Shown one piece after another: positions 15,716-24,497 of a stretch of 37,498 bases of DNA. The stretch is taken from contig NZ_JASTWE010000037.1 of NCBI RefSeq assembly GCF_030282845.1, positions 1-37,498 on the forward strand. Reading direction: 5' to 3'. Position 1 is the first letter of the stretch. Every line of letters begins with the position of its first letter. A program made the translations under genes and the position numbers. The notes below the pieces were generated by a model, which saw nothing but the letters and a program-made list of their open reading frames with translations, was not told the DNA's origin and did not search any database. The stretch comes from Pseudodesulfovibrio pelocollis (lineage in GTDB: Bacteria > Desulfobacterota > Desulfovibrionia > Desulfovibrionales > Desulfovibrionaceae).

Positions 15716-16879
15716 TCAGACGAGGGAAAGCAGGGCCTCGGCCAGCCTGTCCGGGTCGAAACGGTCCGGCTCGTCGCCCAGCAGAGGCGTATCGATGACC
15801 CGCAGGCCCGAAGCTGACAGCGCGGCCCGATCCAGCCCGCCAGGGTAATCCGCCCGGCCATCCACCATAATATGGTCAAGCACGCTGCCCGCACCGGCGG
15901 GCCCGCCGCTGGCGGCCAAAATGCGGCGCAGCAGGGCCACCTGTCCGGCCACGGTCTGGCCGAGCAGCTCGGGGTCGCCGACCGGGTTGGGCACGAACAC
16001 CTTTGGCCCAGGGCAGGCGACCACGGCCCGGCCCACGCCCTGGGGCAGCAGATTGGCCAGCACGCTGGTGAAGAAGCTGCCCACAGGATAGCAGATCAGG
16101 TCCGCCCCGGCCACCAGCCTGGCCACTTCGCCGTCAATGACCACGTCCACGGGCGCGGGGTCGTCCGGGGAGCCGGTCAGCCATATGCGGGCCACGGGCG
16201 AGGAGATGGGCGCGCCCTCCTTGCCCGTGAGCCGGTGCTGGCCCGTCACCACAGTGCCGTCCGCCAGCCCGGCCGCCAGATGCAGGTCGCCCTCCACCAC
16301 GGGCCGGACCAGCCCGCACGCGCCCATCAGCCGGGCCACCTCGTCGATGGCCGGGGCCAGCCTGCGGCCGTGGGCCAGCCAGCGCGCCGTGAGGGCGAGG
16401 TTGCCGATGCTCGCCCCGCGCAGGTCGAAATCCTCGGGCATGGCCGCCAGGAACTCGCCGAGCCAGCCCATAACGAGGCCGCGCGTCGGTTCCGGCACCA
16501 GGGCCGCCAGCACGTGCGCGCCCCCGGCCATGCGCACAAGCTCGGTGCGCAGTGCCGGGCCGGACTCCCGCCGGGAGAGGCGGCAGGTGAACAGGGCGTA
16601 AAGCTCCCGCACGCCCGGCTGGTCGAGATCGGCCAGGGCCATGAGCCGGTTGCGGATGTCGCCCACTGCGGGCATGCCAAAGGCGCGGCGCAGCACCGCC
16701 GAGCTGCCGCCCGAGTCAAAGGGTGTGATGACGTGGACCGAGCGGCGGGTGTGGCGGATCAAACGGCGCGAGGTCTCGCGCAGGGCCGTGCCGCCGCTGA
16801 AGAAGAGCAGACGAGGCCCGAGGGCCGAATCGTGCGCCGGGTTGCGTCTTGCTGATGCCGTGGTCGTGGGTCGGTCCAT
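15716..16879 (-). CDS. CofD-like protein of the GAK-system type
   Basis: A 387-residue protein related to CofD/YvcK (2-phospho-L-lactate transferase fold). The N-terminal glycine loop LLFFSGGTALRE and the ITPFDSGGSSAVLR segment are the nucleotide/substrate-binding signatures of this fold. RGASIGNLAL and LICYPVGSFFTSVLANLLP match the later conserved blocks. From memory this resembles the CofD-related member of the three-gene GAK set (ATP-grasp, CofD-like, kinase) defined by domain models, for which no biochemical function is established. Neither the ATP-grasp nor the kinase partner is in the window. Start ATG 16879 has GGAGG four bases upstream; the GTG at 16903 has no comparable site. The adjacent downstream gene is an MDR oxidoreductase. 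Confidence 0.8.
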   Translation of the reverse strand: MDRPTTTASARRNPAHDSALGPRLLFFSGGTALRETSRRLIRHTRRSVHVITPFDSGGSSAVLRRAFGMPAVGDIRNRLMALADLDQPGVRELYALFTCRLSRRESGPALRTELVRMAGGAHVLAALVPEPTRGLVMGWLGEFLAAMPEDFDLRGASIGNLALTARWLAHGRRLAPAIDEVARLMGACGLVRPVVEGDLHLAAGLADGTVVTGQHRLTGKEGAPISSPVARIWLTGSPDDPAPVDVVIDGEVARLVAGADLICYPVGSFFTSVLANLLPQGVGRAVVACPGPKVFVPNPVGDPELLGQTVAGQVALLRRILAASGGPAGAGSVLDHIMVDGRADYPGGLDRAALSASGLRVIDTPLLGDEPDRFDPDRLAEALLSLV

Positions 16880-17193
16880 CAATCCTCCGCCCGCTCTGGG
16901 CACCGGTCATTGTGACCTGAACCGGCGCGCATGACAACAACCGCTGCCGTTCATTTCCTGATTTGCACTTTGCGGCCACAGTGCTATGCTCGGAACACGG
17001 CGTCGCAGCCATGGCGCAAACCGGCGGAAACACCGGGCTGGACAGGGCTTGCTGCCCCCTTCAGCTTTTTCATTGACATCTCGGGCCGTGACCCATAACA
17101 CCCCGCTTTCGGCAGACGCGCGGCGCGACATGGCTCCATGTCGGCCCTTGACGGGGCAACAGCCCGAAATTCTTGGTATGCGAGGATTTATGA
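16880..17193. other. Divergent intergenic region and speA leader
   Basis: This 314-base gap separates the divergent CofD-like and speA genes and holds no convincing gene. It contains two candidate plus-strand promoters and an 18-base near-perfect inverted repeat CGACATGG-CT-CCATGTCG at 17126-17143. If transcription starts near 16997 the speA leader is close to 200 bases long. Confidence 0.6.
16963..16990 (+). promoter_or_regulatory. Candidate promoter of the spermidine operon
   Basis: TTGCAC (16963-16968) and TATGCT (16985-16990) are 16 bases apart in an AT-richer stretch upstream of speA. A second candidate lies closer: a perfect TTGACA at 17073-17078 with the weaker ATAACA at 17095-17100. 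Which is used cannot be decided from sequence. Confidence 0.4.
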
Positions 17194-19107
17194 GTGGCAC
17201 ATACACTACAAAGATGGACGGCTGACAAGTCCAGAGAACTCTACGGAGTACGTGAATGGGGCGCGGGATACTTCGGTATCTCCGATGCGGGGGATATGCT
17301 GGTCACTCCCGAGCCCGGCCGGTTCGACAAGGCCGTGAGCATCCCCGAGGTCATCGCCGGAATCCAGGAGCGCGGCCTCGACATGCCGGTGCTCCTGCGC
17401 ATCGAGAACATCCTCGACACACAGATCACCCTGATCAACGAGCGCTTTCGCTCCGCCATGAGCAGCCTCGGCTTCAAGGGCTCCTATCTTGGCGCCTATC
17501 CCATCAAGGTCAACCAGCAGCATCAGGTGGTGGAGGCCGTGACCCGTCACGGCAAGAAGTATCACCACGGGCTCGAGGCGGGCAGCAAGGCCGAGCTGGT
17601 GGCCGCCATGGGCATGCTGCGCGACACCGAGGCCGTGCTGGTGTGCAACGGCTACAAGGACGAGGAATTCATCGACCTCGGCCTGCACGCCACCCAGCTC
17701 GGATTCACCTGCATCCTGGTGGTGGAGATGCCCGGCGAGCTGCCGCTGATCATCGAGCGCTCCAAGGCCAAGAAAGTCAAGCCCATCCTCGGAGTGCGCG
17801 TCAAGCTCTCGGCCCAGGCCAACGGCCTGTGGTCCGAATCCGGCGGCGACCGCTCCATCTTCGGCCTCAACGCCACCCAGATCATCGACGTCATCGACCG
17901 CCTCAAGGAGGCGGACATGCTCGACTGCATGCAACTGCTCCACTACCACCTCGGCTCCCAGATTCCCAACATCCGAGAGATCCGCAACGCCGTGGCCGAG
18001 GCCAGCCGCGTCTACGCCGGGCTGGTGGTCGAGGGCGCCAACATGCGCTATCTCGACCTGGGCGGCGGTCTGGCCGTGGACTACGACGGCACCCAGACCA
18101 ACTTCATGAGCAGCCGCAACTACACGCTGGACGAATACTGCGTGGACGTGGTCGAGGGCGTCATGACCGTGCTCGACGAGCAGGGCGTGGATCATCCGGT
18201 CATCGTCACCGAGTCGGGCCGCGCCGTGGTCGCCTACTATTCCATGCTCCTCTTCAACGTGCTCGACGCGGCCCGGTTCGAGCCCGACCCCCTGCCCGAT
18301 GTCCTGCCCGAGGACACCAACATTCACATCCGCCACCTCTTCGAGACGTTGCAATCCCTCAACCTGCGCAACATTCAAGAGTGCTTCAACGACATCCTCT
18401 ACTACCGCGACGAGGTGCGCCAGGCCTTCAGCCACGGCAAGATCACCTTCCGCGAGCGCGCCCAGGGCGAGAACGTCTTCTGGGAAACCATCCGGCGCAT
18501 CGCCACCCTGTCCAAGGACCTGCCCTCCCTGCCCCACGAGCTGGAAGGCATCGGTCAGGCCCTCTCGGACATCTACTACTGCAACTTCAGCGTGTTCCAG
18601 TCCCTGCCCGATGCCTGGGCCATCGGCCAGCTCTTCCCCATCATGCCGGTCCACCGACTGGACGAGCGGCCCACCCGCGAGGGCATCCTGGCCGACATCA
18701 CCTGCGACTGCGACGGCAAGATCGACCGCTTCATCGACCGCCAGGGCGTCAAGCGGACCATGCCCCTGCACGACCTCAAGGAAACCGACGAGTACTACCT
18801 CGGCGCGTTCCTGGTAGGCGCGTACCAGGAGACGCTGGGCGACCTGCACAACCTGCTGGGCGACACCAATGTCGTGACCATCAGGGTGCGCGACAACGGC
18901 GAGTTCGACTTTGTCAGCGAGCTTGAGGGCGACACGGTGGAGGACATCCTCTCCTATGTGGAATACGACACCAAGCACCTGCTGACCAGGTTCCGCGAGA
19001 CCGCCGAGAACGCCGTTCGCGACGGCCGCATCACCGCCGGACAACGGCGCGCCATTCTCCAGGCATACAAGACCGGGTTGCAGGGATACACCTACTTCGA
19101 ACGGTAA
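17194..19107 (+). CDS. speA: Biosynthetic arginine decarboxylase
   Basis: This PLP enzyme converts arginine to agmatine and CO2, the first step of the polyamine operon. The 637-residue length matches SpeA. K105 in AYPIKVNQQ is the PLP lysine of the fold-III decarboxylases; HYHLGSQIPN, LDLGGGLAVDYDG and VTESGRAVVAYY are the expected PLP- and substrate-binding blocks. The C-terminal region (about 390-637) carries the helical domain typical of SpeA. It starts at GTG 17194: an in-frame TGA ends directly before it and GAGG lies eight bases upstream. An ATG four bases earlier (17190) in another frame opens an 11-codon mini-ORF that overlaps this start. The next gene begins 41 bases downstream after a weak hairpin. 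Confidence 0.96.
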   Translation: MAHTLQRWTADKSRELYGVREWGAGYFGISDAGDMLVTPEPGRFDKAVSIPEVIAGIQERGLDMPVLLRIENILDTQITLINERFRSAMSSLGFKGSYLGAYPIKVNQQHQVVEAVTRHGKKYHHGLEAGSKAELVAAMGMLRDTEAVLVCNGYKDEEFIDLGLHATQLGFTCILVVEMPGELPLIIERSKAKKVKPILGVRVKLSAQANGLWSESGGDRSIFGLNATQIIDVIDRLKEADMLDCMQLLHYHLGSQIPNIREIRNAVAEASRVYAGLVVEGANMRYLDLGGGLAVDYDGTQTNFMSSRNYTLDEYCVDVVEGVMTVLDEQGVDHPVIVTESGRAVVAYYSMLLFNVLDAARFEPDPLPDVLPEDTNIHIRHLFETLQSLNLRNIQECFNDILYYRDEVRQAFSHGKITFRERAQGENVFWETIRRIATLSKDLPSLPHELEGIGQALSDIYYCNFSVFQSLPDAWAIGQLFPIMPVHRLDERPTREGILADITCDCDGKIDRFIDRQGVKRTMPLHDLKETDEYYLGAFLVGAYQETLGDLHNLLGDTNVVTIRVRDNGEFDFVSELEGDTVEDILSYVEYDTKHLLTRFRETAENAVRDGRITAGQRRAILQAYKTGLQGYTYFER

Positions 19108-19109
19108 AC

Positions 19110-19132
19110 CGCCCCGCGTGCGGGCGATTTTT
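19110..19132 (+). terminator. Weak hairpin with T-tract between speA and the dehydrogenase gene
   Basis: A short GC stem (CGCCC/GGGCG, extendable with a bulge) is followed by ATTTTT, 3 bases after the speA stop and directly before the ribosome binding site of the next gene. It looks like a partial terminator that could lower expression of the downstream genes relative to speA. Confidence 0.4.
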
Positions 19133-19148
19133 CTGGGAGGGAACAGTC

Positions 19149-20339
19149 ATGTCCAAGGTATTGATCATTGGCGCTGGCGGCGTCGGCAGCGTGGCGGTGC
19201 ACAAGTGCGCCCAGGTCCCCGAGGTGTTCACCGAAATCCATCTGGCCAGCCGCACCAAGTCCAAGTGCGACGCCATTGCCGCGTCCGTGCTTGCGCGAAC
19301 GGGCGTGACCGTGCCCACCTACGCCGTGGACGCGGACAACGTGGCCGAGACCGTGGCCCTGATCAAGCGGATCAAGCCCGACCTGCTGGTCAACCTGGCC
19401 CTGCCCTACCAGGACCTGCCGCTGATGGACGCCTGCCTCGAAACCGGCGTCAACTACCTGGATACCGCCAACTACGAGCCGCCGAACGAGGCCAAGTTCG
19501 AGTACAAGTGGCAGTGGGCGTACCGGGAGCGCTTCGAGCAGGCCGGGCTCATGGCCCTGCTCGGCTCGGGATTCGACCCGGGCGTGACCAACGTGTTCGC
19601 GGCCCACGCCATGAAGCACCACTTCGACGAGATCCACGTGCTCGACATCATCGACTGCAACGCGGGCGACCACGGGCAGGCGTTCGCCACCAACTTCAAC
19701 CCAGAGATCAACATCCGCGAGATCACCCAGCGCGGCCGCTACTGGGAGCGCGGCGAGTGGGTCGAGACCGACCCCCTGTCCTGGTCCATGAGCTACGACT
19801 TCCCCGAGGGCATCGGCACCAAGAAGTGCTACCTCATGTACCATGAGGAGTTGGAATCCCTGGTCATGCACATCAAGGGGCTCAAGCGCGCCCGCTTCTG
19901 GATGACCTTTGGCGACCAGTACCTGACCCACCTGCGCGTGCTCGAAGGCATCGGCATGACCTCCATCGAGCCGGTGGATTTTGGTGGCCAGAAGATCCAG
20001 CCGCTGCAATTCCTCAAGGCCGTGCTGCCAGAGCCCGGTTCCCTCGGGCCGCTGACCAAGGGCCGCACCTGCATCGGCAACGTCATGAAGGGCGTCAAGA
20101 ACGGCCGCGACAAGACCATGTACATCTACAACATATGCAGCCACGAGGCCGCCTATGAGGAGGTCGGCTCCCAGGCCATCTCCTACACCACCGGCGTGCC
20201 CGCCATGATCGGGGCCATGATGATGCTCACCGGCAAGTGGACCGGCAAGGGCGTCTTCCACATGGAGCAAATGGACCCCGACCCGTTCATGGCCGCACTC
20301 AACGCCCACGGCCTGCCCTGGACCGAGGTGGAACTGTAG
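19149..20339 (+). CDS. Carboxynorspermidine/carboxyspermidine dehydrogenase (synthase)
   Basis: A 396-residue saccharopine-dehydrogenase-family enzyme. In the alternative polyamine route it reductively condenses aspartate semialdehyde with a diamine (putrescine here by context) to carboxyspermidine using NADPH. The N-terminal Rossmann motif VLIIGAGGVGSVAVHK is at residues 4-19. CLETGVNYLDTANYEPPNEA, GSGFDPGVTNVFAAHA and DCNAGDHGQAFATNFNPE match the family's conserved blocks. The ATG has GGGAGG eight bases upstream. Its stop overlaps the GTG start of the decarboxylase gene. Whether the preferred diamine is putrescine or diaminopropane is inferred from the adjacent agmatinase, which supplies putrescine. 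Confidence 0.93.
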   Translation: MSKVLIIGAGGVGSVAVHKCAQVPEVFTEIHLASRTKSKCDAIAASVLARTGVTVPTYAVDADNVAETVALIKRIKPDLLVNLALPYQDLPLMDACLETGVNYLDTANYEPPNEAKFEYKWQWAYRERFEQAGLMALLGSGFDPGVTNVFAAHAMKHHFDEIHVLDIIDCNAGDHGQAFATNFNPEINIREITQRGRYWERGEWVETDPLSWSMSYDFPEGIGTKKCYLMYHEELESLVMHIKGLKRARFWMTFGDQYLTHLRVLEGIGMTSIEPVDFGGQKIQPLQFLKAVLPEPGSLGPLTKGRTCIGNVMKGVKNGRDKTMYIYNICSHEAAYEEVGSQAISYTTGVPAMIGAMMMLTGKWTGKGVFHMEQMDPDPFMAALNAHGLPWTEVEL

Positions 20340-21529
20340 TGGACGGACGAAGCCGATACCGCTTCGACCCGGCCGGGGTGCAGACCCCGTGCTTCGTGGT
20401 GGACGAGGGGCTGCTGGCCGACAACCTGACCGTGCTCGCATCCGTGCGGGAGCGCGCCGGGTGCAAGGTGCTGCTGGCCCTCAAGTGCTTTGCCATGCAC
20501 AGCACCTTTCCCCTGCTGGCGGCCAGTCTCGACGGCGTGTGCGCAAGCTCGCCCCACGAGGCGCGCCTGGGCCGCGAGGAGTTCGCGCCCCACTGCGCAA
20601 ACGGCCGGGGCGAGGTGCACACCTTTGCCGCCGGGTTCAGCGAGGCGGACATTCGCGACCTATGCCAGACCAGCGACCACATCGTCTTCAACTCCTTTGC
20701 CCAGCTTCGGCGCTTCCGCCCCCTGGTGTGCGAGCTGGCTCAGGAGAGCGGCCGCGCCATCGAGCTGGCCCTGCGCATCAACCCCGAACATTCCGAGGGC
20801 GCCACCCCCATCTACGATCCCTGCGCGCCGGGCTCGCGCCTGGGCATACGACGCGCCCACTTCGACCCGGCCGACCTCGACGGCGTGACCGGCCTGCACT
20901 GGCACAACCTATGCGAGCAGGACGCCGACTGCCTGGAGCGCACCGTGGCCGCTGTCGAGGCGTCCTTTGCCAACATCCTGCCGCGCATGCGCTACGTCAA
21001 CTTCGGCGGCGGCCACCACATCACCCGGCCCGGCTACGACGTGGATCTGCTGGTGCGCATCATCACCCGGTTCAGGGAGACGTGGGGGGTGGAGGTCTAC
21101 CTGGAGCCGGGCGAGGCCGTGGCCCTCAACGCGGGCTATCTGGTGGCCACGGTCCTCGACGTGGTCAAGGCGGACATGGACATAGCCATCATGGACTCGG
21201 CCGTGCCTTGCCACATGCCCGACGTCATCGAGATGCCTTACCGACCCCACATCGTCGGCTCGGGCGAGCCAGGGGAAAAGGCGTGGACCTGCCGCATCGG
21301 CGGACCTTCCTGCCTGGCCGGGGACGTGGCGGGCGAATATTCCTTTGACACACCCCTGGTGACTGGGGATAGGCTGGTGTTCACGGACATGGCCATCTAC
21401 TCCATGGTCAAGACCAACACCTTCAATGGCATCCAGCTGCCCTCGATCATGCTTTTCCGGCCGGACCCCGGCGAGATGCGCACCATCCGCCGCTTCGGCT
21501 ACCAGGATTTCAAAAACCGCCTGTCATAG
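20339..21529 (+). CDS. nspC: Carboxynorspermidine/carboxyspermidine decarboxylase
   Basis: A 396-residue PLP decarboxylase that removes the carboxyl group from carboxyspermidine to give spermidine. K49 in LLALKCFAMHS is the PLP lysine. GLHWHNLCEQDA, NFGGGHHITRPGYDVD, YLEPGEAVALNAGYLV and the MDSAVPCHMPDV active-site cysteine loop follow the NspC pattern. It starts at GTG 20339, which shares its G with the TAG stop of the dehydrogenase gene. GAGGTGG lies about eight bases upstream inside that gene, so translation is probably coupled. The open frame extends further upstream, but only inside the dehydrogenase gene. Ten bases separate it from speB. Confidence 0.94.
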   Translation: MDGRSRYRFDPAGVQTPCFVVDEGLLADNLTVLASVRERAGCKVLLALKCFAMHSTFPLLAASLDGVCASSPHEARLGREEFAPHCANGRGEVHTFAAGFSEADIRDLCQTSDHIVFNSFAQLRRFRPLVCELAQESGRAIELALRINPEHSEGATPIYDPCAPGSRLGIRRAHFDPADLDGVTGLHWHNLCEQDADCLERTVAAVEASFANILPRMRYVNFGGGHHITRPGYDVDLLVRIITRFRETWGVEVYLEPGEAVALNAGYLVATVLDVVKADMDIAIMDSAVPCHMPDVIEMPYRPHIVGSGEPGEKAWTCRIGGPSCLAGDVAGEYSFDTPLVTGDRLVFTDMAIYSMVKTNTFNGIQLPSIMLFRPDPGEMRTIRRFGYQDFKNRLS

Positions 21530-21539
21530 GAGACGACCC

Positions 21540-22397
21540 ATGGCACCGCATTTTCTGGAAGGGGAGATTCCCAACGAAAAACCGGACAAGGCCGCTGTCC
21601 ACATCATTCCCGTGCCCCTTGAGAGCACCACGTCCTATGGCGGGGGCACGGCAGCCGGACCGGCGGCCATCCTGGCGGCCTCGCAGCAGCTGGAGCTGTG
21701 GAACGGCTCCCGGGTGCCCGCCTCGGGCGGCATCCACACCGCCGAGCCCGTGGACTGCACCAAGGAGATAGCCAAGACCCTGGACCGCATCGAGGACGCC
21801 GTGGCCTACGCCCTGGAATGCGAGGCCCTGCCCCTGGTCCTGGGCGGCGAGCACACCGTCACCCTGGGCGCGCTGCGGGCCATGAAGCAGAAATACGGCC
21901 GCTTCGGCGTGGTCCAGTTCGACGCCCACGCCGACCTGCGCAACACCTACCAGGGCTCGCCCTTCAGCCACGCCTGCGTCATGCGCCGGGCCATGGACGA
22001 CCTGCGCGTGCCAGTCTTCCAGGTGGGGGTGCGCGCCATGTGCGCCGAGGAGGCGGATTACCGCAAGGCCCAGTCCGTGGCCTGCCTCGACGCCCGCAAG
22101 CTCCACCTCAAGGGCATCCCCACCCAGGTGCTGCCCCCGGATTTTCCCGAGCGCATCTACATCACCTTTGACGTGGACGGCCTCGACCCGTCCGTGATCC
22201 GGGCCACCGGCACCCCGGTGCCCGGGGGCCTGGGCTGGCACGACGCCCTGACCCTGCTTGAGCGGATCACCGCGGGCAGGCAGGTCATCGGAGCCGACGT
22301 GGTCGAGCTGGCCCCGGCTCCGGGCGACCACGCCTCGGACTTTGCCGCCGCCCAGCTGGCCTACTGCCTGCTTGGCATGAGCCTGCCGCGCGACTAG
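21540..22397 (+). CDS. speB: Agmatinase
   Basis: A 285-residue ureohydrolase that splits agmatine to putrescine and urea and so links SpeA to the dehydrogenase. The binuclear manganese ligands are all visible: H105 (GGEHTVTLG), D128, H130 and D132 (FDAHADLR), D211 and D213 (FDVDGLDPS). The ATG follows AGGAG at normal distance, 10 bases after the nspC stop. It is the last gene of the operon; a strong terminator follows. Arginase-like alternatives are less likely given the adjacent speA. Confidence 0.93.
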   Translation: MAPHFLEGEIPNEKPDKAAVHIIPVPLESTTSYGGGTAAGPAAILAASQQLELWNGSRVPASGGIHTAEPVDCTKEIAKTLDRIEDAVAYALECEALPLVLGGEHTVTLGALRAMKQKYGRFGVVQFDAHADLRNTYQGSPFSHACVMRRAMDDLRVPVFQVGVRAMCAEEADYRKAQSVACLDARKLHLKGIPTQVLPPDFPERIYITFDVDGLDPSVIRATGTPVPGGLGWHDALTLLERITAGRQVIGADVVELAPAPGDHASDFAAAQLAYCLLGMSLPRD

Positions 22398-22450
22398 GCA
22401 TCTCCTTCCACCACGCCGCTAAAGACATCTTTCGACGACATCAGAAACGA

Positions 22451-22479
22451 CGCCCCGGCCGGACTCACCGGCCGGGGCG
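22451..22479 (+). terminator. Intrinsic terminator of the spermidine operon
   Basis: A 12-bp perfect stem, CGCCCCGGCCGG paired with CCGGCCGGGGCG around a 5-base loop, lies 53 bases after speB. It is followed by TCGCCCGTTTCT, a weak T-tract. Confidence 0.75.
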
Positions 22480-23052
22480 TCGCCCGTTTCTCCCGGCTTT
22501 CCTGGAAAAGTCGCACTGCCGCAAATGCCCGCCCCCCTAGGAGTGCGGCCAGATCGACGGCCAAATATCGCCGACCGGGGCATGGACACCGGGCCAGCCT
22601 TGTGTCAAGACTTTTGGCTAGCCGTCTTCCTCGCGGACGTGGCGACAACGCGATCATCGAGGACGGCACCCTGAGCGAAGTCCTTTCACGCGGCCTTGGC
22701 CCAGGGCTCGACAATGGCCACCACTGCGGGCCAGCCCCGCATTTCGCCATGAACCCGTCCACCGGCACAGCCAGTCCGCCCTCCAGACGCAACCGCGTCA
22801 GGACCGCGACATTGACTGAGCCGACAATCAACGCCCGGTCGCTTCCGCGACACGAGAGAACGCCGGATGGCGGTGGACCGTCTCACGGACACTTCCCCTG
22901 CGGCGCTGAACAAGGACCCGGTTCATGCCGGCCATGGTCGATACACGGTCGTCGCCAGCGGGCCTATGCGCAGACCACGGGCTTGCCGCCACATGAGGCG
23001 GCCCCGCAGGCGCGACGGCTCACGGAATACCCATCCAGCCAAGGAGATGAAA
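22480..23052. other. Long non-coding stretch upstream of the malic enzyme gene
   Basis: About 570 bases hold no ORF that I can support. The open frames here lack ribosome binding sites and recognisable protein features, and some run through the terminator. A possible -35-like TTGACT lies at about 22813 without a good -10. The stretch presumably carries the malic enzyme promoter and leader; no known riboswitch fold was recognised. Confidence 0.5.
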
Positions 23053-24372
23053 ATGGCACTGTTCACCAAAGAGGAAGCGCTCAATTACCACTCGACCGGA
23101 CGCAAGGGAAAGATCGAGGTCGTCCCGGTCAAGCCCTGCGTGACGCAGAAGCACCTGTCCATGGCCTACAGCCCGGGCGTGGCCCAGGCCTGTCTGGCCA
23201 TCGCCGAGGACGAGTCCAAGTCCTACGAGTACACGGCCCGGGGCAACCTGGTGGCCGTGGTCAGCAACGGCACCGCCGTGCTCGGCCTGGGCAACATCGG
23301 CGCGGCCGCAGGCAAGCCGGTCATGGAGGGCAAGGGCGTGCTCTTCAAGGTCTTTGCCGATGTCGATGTCTTTGACATCAACCTCAACGTGACCGACCCG
23401 GACAAGATCATCGAGATCGTCAAGGCCATGGAGCCCACCTTCGGCGGCATCAACCTCGAAGACATCAAGGCCCCGGAATGCTTCTACATCGAGGAGCGGC
23501 TCAAGGCCGAGATGGGCATCCCGGTCTTCCACGACGACCAGCACGGCACGGCCATCGTCACCGCCGCAGGCATGATCAACGCCCTGGAGATCACCGGCAA
23601 GAAGGCCGAGAACCTGCGCGTGGTCGTGTCCGGGGCCGGAGCCTCGGCCATCGCCTGCACCAACCTCTACAAAAGCATGGGCGTGGACCCCGAGAACATC
23701 GCCATGTTCGACTCGCGCGGCCACATCAACAAGAGCCGCACCGACCTGAACGCCTCCAAGCAGGCCTATGCCACCAACCGCGAGTACAGCTCCCTGGCCG
23801 AGGCCATGAAGGGCGCGGACTGCTTCCTGGGCCTGTCGGCCAAGGGAGTGGTCTCCAAGGACATGGTCAAGTCCATGGGTGAAAGCCCCATCATCTTCGC
23901 CTGCGCCAACCCCGATCCAGAAATCACCTACAACGACGCCAAAGAGGCCCGGCCCGACGCCATCATGGGCACCGGCCGGTCCGACTTCCCCAACCAGGTC
24001 AACAACGTGCTCGGCTTCCCCTTCATCTTCCGGGGCGCCCTTGACGCCGGGGCCACGGCCATCAACGAGGAAATGAAGCTGGCCGCCGCCCGTGCCCTGG
24101 CCGATCTGGCCAAGGAGCCGGTGCCGGACTATGTCTGCAAGGCCTTTGGCGTGGATTCCCTCACCTTTGGCATTGACTACATCATCCCCAAGGCCCTTGA
24201 CCTGCGGCTGATCGAGTACGTGTCCGTGGCCGTGGCCCGGGCCGCCATGGAGACCGGCGTGGCCCGCAAGACCCTGAACCTGGACGACTACGGCAAACAA
24301 CTGCGCCAGCGCATCGCCGATTCCACGGCCCGCGTCAGCGCCTTTGTCGGTTCCTACAACCTGGACATCTAG
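23053..24372 (+). CDS. Malic enzyme (malate dehydrogenase, oxaloacetate-decarboxylating)
   Basis: A 439-residue short bacterial malic enzyme, without the C-terminal phosphotransacetylase-like domain of the long forms. It oxidatively decarboxylates malate to pyruvate and CO2 with NAD(P)+. Y39 in [12 protein letters not shown] and the Lys region [13 protein letters not shown] are the catalytic residues of the family. The metal site is [12 protein letters not shown] plus [10 protein letters not shown], and the dinucleotide loop is [12 protein letters not shown]. The cofactor preference cannot be read safely. AAGGAG at 23041-23046 fixes ATG 23053, six bases away; the ATG at 23047 touches the ribosome binding site. 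A dicarboxylate transporter gene follows 125 bases later on the same strand. Confidence 0.95.
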   Translation: MALFTKEEALNYHSTGRKGKIEVVPVKPCVTQKHLSMAYSPGVAQACLAIAEDESKSYEYTARGNLVAVVSNGTAVLGLGNIGAAAGKPVMEGKGVLFKVFADVDVFDINLNVTDPDKIIEIVKAMEPTFGGINLEDIKAPECFYIEERLKAEMGIPVFHDDQHGTAIVTAAGMINALEITGKKAENLRVVVSGAGASAIACTNLYKSMGVDPENIAMFDSRGHINKSRTDLNASKQAYATNREYSSLAEAMKGADCFLGLSAKGVVSKDMVKSMGESPIIFACANPDPEITYNDAKEARPDAIMGTGRSDFPNQVNNVLGFPFIFRGALDAGATAINEEMKLAAARALADLAKEPVPDYVCKAFGVDSLTFGIDYIIPKALDLRLIEYVSVAVARAAMETGVARKTLNLDDYGKQLRQRIADSTARVSAFVGSYNLDI

Positions 24373-24384
24373 CCCGATACAAAC

Positions 24385-24409
24385 GGACGGGGTTGTTGCG
24401 GCCCCGTCC
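24385..24409 (+). terminator. Hairpin between the malic enzyme and transporter genes
   Basis: An 8-bp stem GGACGGGG/CCCCGTCC with a 9-base loop lies 12 bases after the malic enzyme stop. No T-run follows (ACCCCTCTCTC), so it may be a partial terminator or a 3'-end stabilising hairpin. Confidence 0.45.
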
Positions 24410-24497
24410 ACCCCTCTCTCATGAGGGGGTGCCAGCACTGGGTTTTCTGTGTCCGATCACCGCGGCAAGCGCGCCGCAAGCATGAGAGAGAGGTAGA

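Noticed and set aside
17206-19044. A 612-codon open frame antisense to speA
   Set aside because: It is the shadow of a high-GC gene: repetitive Val/Gly/Asp/His-rich composition, no domain, no ribosome binding site. SpeA on the other strand is unambiguous.
22394-22831. A 145-codon minus-strand open frame after speB
   Set aside because: It runs through the speB terminator hairpin, has no convincing ribosome binding site and no recognisable protein features.
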